Shown here piece by piece: positions 8,343-11,519 of a stretch of DNA of 11,519 nucleotides (positions within the stretch are counted from its first letter, which is position 1; every line of letters starts with the position of its first letter). The translations under genes were made by a program, and so were the position numbers. Origin of the DNA: Acidobacteriota bacterium (GTDB lineage Bacteria > Acidobacteriota > Polarisedimenticolia > Gp22-AA2); NCBI GenBank assembly GCA_016202915.1, contig JACQNT010000252.1, positions 1 through 11,519 of the forward strand, given 5' to 3'. Under the pieces are notes generated by a model. That model was given only the letters and a program-made list of their open reading frames with translations. It was not told the origin of the DNA and did not search any database.

Positions 8343-9206
8343 GTGGGCGTGGAGCGCCTGATCGTGCCGGTCCTGGTCGCCGCGCTGGGCGGCGGGCCCG
8401 TTTCCGCCGCGCCATCGGAGGCGCCAGCGGGGGAGGCAGGAGAGACGCCGCCCCGGAAGACCTTCCGCGAGAGCGTCCGGACCTTCGGCGCGGACGGCCG
8501 CTACCTTCTGACCTTTCCGACCCGTATCAACCGCAAGGGGGCGTGGATCGCTGCTGGCGTCCTCGCCGGGACGGCGCTGCTCATCGGGCGCGACGACGAG
8601 ATCCGCCGGGAGGTGCAGGAATCCGACCGGCGCTCCCTCGACCGGGCCGCCGACCGCTTCGAGCCGCTGGGCACCTATCTCGTCGCCGGAGGGAGCCTCG
8701 GCGTCCTCTATCTCGTGGGTCGAGGCGCGGATCATCCGCGTCTCGCCTCGACGGCCGCGGCCTCTTTCGAGGCGTTTCTCTGGACGGCGATCATCACCGG
8801 CGTGGCGAAGGGGGCGTTCAGGAGGGAACGGCCGGCCGACGGCGTGGACGCCCATGACTTCTTCCGGGACGACACGATCTTCCCTTCGGGCCACACCTCG
8901 CGGTCGTTCGCCATCGCCGCGGTCCTGGCCGACCGCTACGGTGGCCGGGTGGTCTGGATTGCCTACCCCATCGCCGCGCTCGTCGGGCTGGCGACAGTGC
9001 GGCAGGACACGCACTGGGCCTCCGACATCCTGGCCGGGGCGGGCCTGGGGCTGGCGATCGGCAAGGGGATCGCCGCACGCCATCCGTGGCCGCCACCGGA
9101 GAATCCCCCGGCTCGCGCGCCGGAAGCCCGGCCGGCGGGCGCGCAGGGGGCTGACTGGCAGGTTCTGCCGGCACCCGGAGGCGCCGTCCTCAGGATAACC
9201 TATTGA
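8343..9206 (+). CDS. PAP2-family phosphatase
   Basis: A 287-residue protein. A short hydrophobic N-terminus (IVPVLVAALGGGPVSAA) looks like a signal peptide, followed by several membrane helices (about 66-82, 110-126, 141-158, 203-217, 229-240). Family motifs C1 (K156-x6-R163-P164) and C2 'PSGHTS' (181-186) are clear. C3 ends 'HWASD' (H224-D228), but the expected Arg 6 residues before H224 is replaced by Thr, with R220 at -4. The family dephosphorylates lipid phosphates such as phosphatidate or undecaprenyl pyrophosphate at the membrane. Start: GTG at 8343 with an AGAGGA Shine-Dalgarno; a GTG two codons later is possible. It lies 22 nt after serS, so probably cotranscribed. Substrate unknown. 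Confidence 0.9.
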   Translation: MGVERLIVPVLVAALGGGPVSAAPSEAPAGEAGETPPRKTFRESVRTFGADGRYLLTFPTRINRKGAWIAAGVLAGTALLIGRDDEIRREVQESDRRSLDRAADRFEPLGTYLVAGGSLGVLYLVGRGADHPRLASTAAASFEAFLWTAIITGVAKGAFRRERPADGVDAHDFFRDDTIFPSGHTSRSFAIAAVLADRYGGRVVWIAYPIAALVGLATVRQDTHWASDILAGAGLGLAIGKGIAARHPWPPPENPPARAPEARPAGAQGADWQVLPAPGGAVLRITY

Positions 9207-9213
9207 ACGCGAT

Positions 9214-9226
9214 CGCTCATTGAGCG
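9214..9226. terminator. Small inverted repeat between convergent genes
   Basis: CGCTCA and TGAGCG flank a single T, so in RNA this would be a 5-bp stem with a 3-nt loop. It lies between the PAP2 and antiporter stops, only 10 nt apart, and overlaps the antiporter's last codon. There is no U-tract; a bidirectional terminator is possible but weak. A separate GCGATCGC palindrome precedes it at 9209-9216. Confidence 0.25.
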
Positions 9227-11226
9227 CGGCCGCCGAGCAGGGTCTCCACCTCGGCCACCTGCTCGATGGCGCCGGAGACCAGGATCGTGTCCTTCTCCTG
9301 CAGGACGAACCAAGCTTCGGGGGAGGTGATGATGCGCCCGTCGCGGACCACGGCGAGGATGAGGGCGCCCGTGGCCTCGCGCACGCCGGCGTCGCGCAGG
9401 CTCTTGCCGATGAGGGGGGACTCGGGCGGGATCTCCAGGAACTCCACCCGCAGCGCGTCGAGCGAGCGCCGCACGTCCCCCAGCGGCAGGGGTGCGAAGT
9501 CCTCGCGGCGGAAGACCTCGTAGCGGCCGCTCCTGAGCCGGCCGAGCTGGCGCTCCACCGCCTGCTTGGGGAAATTCAGCCGCCTCAGGATGCGGGCCAG
9601 GAACTCGATCCCGACCTCGAACCCCTCGTGGATCACCTCGTCGGCGCCGTCGCGGTACAGCTCCTCGTCCTCCACCCCACGGCGGCCGCGCGCCAGGATG
9701 TGCAGGCCGGGGTTCATCCGGCGGGCGCGCCGGATGACCGCCCGCTCCATGACGTGATCGGGGAGGGTGACCGCCAGGATGCGCGCGCGATCGACGCCGG
9801 CGCGGCGCAGCAGCTCGTCGCTGCCGGCGTCCCCGTAGCGCACCGGGTGGCCCGCCCGCCGCGCCTCCCGCACCAGGGTCGGATCGATCTCCAGGGCCAC
9901 GAACGGCACCTGGTGGGTCACCAGCACCTCCCCCAGCGTCCGGCCCAACGTGCCGTAGCCGAGGATGACGAGGTGGCCGGAGAGCGGCTCATGAGGCTCC
10001 TGGCCCTCCCCCTCGTACGGCTCGGCGAGGCGGCTCCAGGCCGGCAGGATCCCGCCGGTGAGACGCCCGGCGTACGAGGCGATCGCGGCGCTCTTCTGGG
10101 TCAGCACCGGCGCCACGATCATCGAGATGACCGAGGCGGCGATCGCCACCTGGTAGGTCTCGCGCGTGATCAGCCCCGACTGCACGCCCATCAAAGCGAT
10201 CAGGAAGGAGAACTCCCCAACCTGGGCCAGGTTGATCCCGACCTGGAGGGCGACCGGCAGGGGATACCCGAAGCCGCCGACGGCGGCCGTCGTGATCGCC
10301 GTCTTCAGCACCAGGATGAGGCCGACGACGACCAGGACCGAGGGCCAGTTCGCCAGCGCGTACCCAGGGTCCATCAGCATCCCCATGGCGACGAAGAAGA
10401 CGCCGGAGAAGACGTCCCGGAACGGCACGATGTCGGCGGTCATCTGGTGCGCGTACTCGCTGCCGCCCAGGATCAGGCCGGCCAGAAAGGCGCCGAGGGC
10501 GTACGAGACTCCGAGGCTGTGGCTCAGCCACGCCATGCCCAGGCAGAGGGTCAGTGTGGCGAGCAGGAACAGCTCCTGGCTGCGCCCCGAGGCGATCAGG
10601 TTCAGGACGCGCGGCATCACCCAGCGGCTCAGGACGAAGGTGACGGCGAGCAGCAAGGCGGCGCGCCCCACGGCGAGGGAGAGGTTGCCGGCGATCGCCG
10701 CCGCGGATCCGCCGGCGATCGGCAGCAGGATCATCATCGGGACGACGCTCAGGTCCTGGAGGATCAGGATCCCGACCGTCAGGCGTCCGGGCAGCGTGTC
10801 GAGGAGGCCCTGCTGCATCAGGCTCTTGAGGACCACCGCGGTGCTGCTCAGCGCCACGACGCAGCCGAGGAAGAACGCCGTCCGCGGCGACCACCCGAGG
10901 AACGGCCCCGCCAGGACGGCGCACAGGAGCGTCAGGAGGATCTGCAGGGACCCGCCCCCGAGGACGACCTGCTTGAAGCGCTGGAAGACGCCGGTGTCGA
11001 ACTCCAGGCCGAGGGTGAACATCAGCAGCATGACGCCGATCTCGGCCAGCGTCGCCACCGCGTCGCTGCCGGTGATCAGGCGCAGCCCGAAGGGCCCCAG
11101 CAGGACGCCGGAGAGCAGGTAGCCGACCACCGGCGGCAGCCGCAGTCGGGTGAGGAGGAACAGGACGGCGCAGGCGATCGCCAGGAGGACGACCAGCTTG
11201 CCGATCAGGTCCACGGGTTCGTTCAC
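9217..11226 (-). CDS. Kef-type CPA2 cation/proton antiporter with RCK domains
   Basis: A 669-residue inner-membrane protein. About 12 hydrophobic segments fill residues 8-385, including 'ALSSTAVVLKSL' and the CPA2 motif 'ILILQDLSVVP' with Q157-D158. The C-terminal cytoplasmic half carries an RCK/TrkA-N Rossmann domain (about 417-535), with the dinucleotide loop GYGTLG (423-428) and acidic E447, and a TrkA-C domain (about 587-665). This is the KefB/KefC layout: monovalent cation/proton exchange gated by nucleotide, and in Kef by glutathione. The GTG at 11226 has only a weak GC-rich purine stretch upstream; a second GTG four codons later is an alternative. Divergent from tRNA-Ser, convergent with PAP2. 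Family certain; the transported ion and ligand are not determinable. Confidence 0.96.
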   Translation of the reverse strand: MNEPVDLIGKLVVLLAIACAVLFLLTRLRLPPVVGYLLSGVLLGPFGLRLITGSDAVATLAEIGVMLLMFTLGLEFDTGVFQRFKQVVLGGGSLQILLTLLCAVLAGPFLGWSPRTAFFLGCVVALSSTAVVLKSLMQQGLLDTLPGRLTVGILILQDLSVVPMMILLPIAGGSAAAIAGNLSLAVGRAALLLAVTFVLSRWVMPRVLNLIASGRSQELFLLATLTLCLGMAWLSHSLGVSYALGAFLAGLILGGSEYAHQMTADIVPFRDVFSGVFFVAMGMLMDPGYALANWPSVLVVVGLILVLKTAITTAAVGGFGYPLPVALQVGINLAQVGEFSFLIALMGVQSGLITRETYQVAIAASVISMIVAPVLTQKSAAIASYAGRLTGGILPAWSRLAEPYEGEGQEPHEPLSGHLVILGYGTLGRTLGEVLVTHQVPFVALEIDPTLVREARRAGHPVRYGDAGSDELLRRAGVDRARILAVTLPDHVMERAVIRRARRMNPGLHILARGRRGVEDEELYRDGADEVIHEGFEVGIEFLARILRRLNFPKQAVERQLGRLRSGRYEVFRREDFAPLPLGDVRRSLDALRVEFLEIPPESPLIGKSLRDAGVREATGALILAVVRDGRIITSPEAWFVLQEKDTILVSGAIEQVAEVETLLGGRAQ

Positions 11227-11240
11227 GTCAGCCCCGCCGG

Positions 11241-11246
11241 TATAAT
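11241..11246 (+). promoter_or_regulatory. -10 box (TATAAT) of tRNA-Ser
   Basis: An exact TATAAT 9 nt before the first tRNA base leaves a 5' leader of only a few nt. The closest -35-like hexamer, TTCACG at 11222-11227, is too near (13-nt spacer), so no proper -35 is seen. Confidence 0.65.
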
Positions 11247-11255
11247 GCCGGAAGC

Positions 11256-11338
11256 GGAGGGATGGCCGAGCGGATTAAGGCGGCGGTCTTGAAAACCGTT
11301 GGGCGCAAGCCCCGCAGGTTCGAATCCTGCTCCCTCCG
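11256..11338 (+). tRNA. tRNA-Ser(UGA)
   Basis: An 83-nt class II tRNA. The acceptor stem GGAGGGA pairs with TCCCTCC, the discriminator is G (11338), and the D-arm contains TGGCCGAG. The anticodon loop CTTGAAA (11288-11294) has anticodon TGA at 11290-11292, reading UCA and, with wobble, UCG. The long variable arm GGGC-GCAA-GCCC is diagnostic of class II tRNA-Ser. The T-arm is GCAGG-TTCGAAT-CCTGC. The bases after the discriminator are CCG, so CCA is added post-transcriptionally. A TATAAT lies 9 nt upstream. Confidence 0.97.
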
Positions 11339-11401
11339 CCGCGCCTCTCCCCGCCGCCGCGCCGGGGTCCCCTCGTTGCCGCAAATGATATCCTCAGGCG
11401 C

Positions 11402-11519
11402 ATGACGAAGGGAACGGTTCCGTCGAGCGCCTGGCCGATCTCCTACGCGGATGTCCTCGCGGCGCGCGACCGGATCCGCCCGCACCTCCCTCCGACGCCG
11501 CTCCGATCCTACGCCCCGC
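11402..11519 (+). CDS. Probable PLP-dependent serine/threonine dehydratase (N-terminal fragment)
   Basis: The visible 39 codons start at an ATG and run off the right edge. The segment 'SYADVLAARDRIRPHLPPTP' followed by LRSY matches the N-terminus of threonine/serine dehydratases and serine racemase-like fold-type II PLP enzymes ('..ADVxxARxRI..H.xxTPL'), which deaminate serine or threonine to 2-oxo acids. The PLP lysine lies beyond the window. There is no clear Shine-Dalgarno; a weak TGATAT (11386-11391) lies 10 nt upstream, recalling the short-spacing promoters of murA and galU. The gene is 63 nt after tRNA-Ser. The assignment rests on a short N-terminus and is moderate. Confidence 0.6.
   Translation, partial: MTKGTVPSSAWPISYADVLAARDRIRPHLPPTPLRSYAP

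Noticed and set aside
9220..11292. A 690-codon open frame on the plus strand, antisense to the antiporter
   Set aside because: Its product is a monotonous mix of D, E, H, Q, R and G with no domain or hydrophobic pattern. High third-position GC keeps such antisense frames open, while the minus-strand protein is an unmistakable Kef antiporter.
11349..11367. CCCCG...CGGGG hairpin after tRNA-Ser as a terminator
   Set aside because: Only a 5-bp stem with a 9-nt loop and no U-tract, in a stretch where G/C repeats are common by chance.

Overview
This is a G+C-rich bacterial window, roughly 70% by eye, densely packed with housekeeping and cell-envelope genes. A murA gene, NlpC/P60 and PAP2 proteins, and a tRNA without an encoded CCA all indicate a bacterium. 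The lineage cannot be fixed from the sequence; a high-G+C Gram-negative-type soil phylum such as Acidobacteriota is one plausible guess. I see no transposase, integrase, CRISPR array, phage gene or defence locus, and codon use looks uniform.

Layout. At 1-3925, all on the minus strand, lie (in transcription order) a secreted gluzincin-type metallopeptidase with a helical, TPR-like C-terminal half, then murA, a HIT-family protein, and a two-pass membrane protein with a PH-like tail that runs off the left edge. A divergent promoter region (about 3926-4088) leads rightwards to a small FmdB-type zinc-ribbon gene (4089-4421). Convergent to it is a minus-strand run at 6957-4469: a SprT/WLM-like zinc metalloprotein, galU, and an SH3-NlpC/P60 peptidoglycan hydrolase whose start overlaps the galU stop (TAATG). 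Divergent from that run are serS and a PAP2 phosphatase (7040-9206, plus strand). Convergent with these is a large Kef-type antiporter with RCK domains (11226-9217, minus). A tRNA-Ser(UGA) and the first 39 codons of a probable PLP-dependent serine/threonine dehydratase (plus strand) close the window.

How the genes fit together. MurA opens peptidoglycan precursor synthesis, GalU makes UDP-glucose for surface polysaccharides, NlpC/P60 cleaves peptidoglycan peptides, and PAP2 enzymes dephosphorylate lipid phosphates. Much of the window therefore serves envelope construction. SerRS, tRNA-Ser and the putative dehydratase are a looser serine-related group.

The most distinctive signal is regulatory. 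Five exact TATAAT boxes occur, every one just upstream of a gene. Those for murA and galU lie only 8-11 nt before the start codon with no usable Shine-Dalgarno, and the serS promoter (TTGACA-18-TAGACT) ends 8 nt before its ATG. These three genes look leaderless, while two other genes have a TATAAT about 50-60 nt upstream and a normal leader. At murA and galU the upstream gene's TAA stop is built into the TATAAT box. I found no evidence for a previously undescribed multi-gene system.
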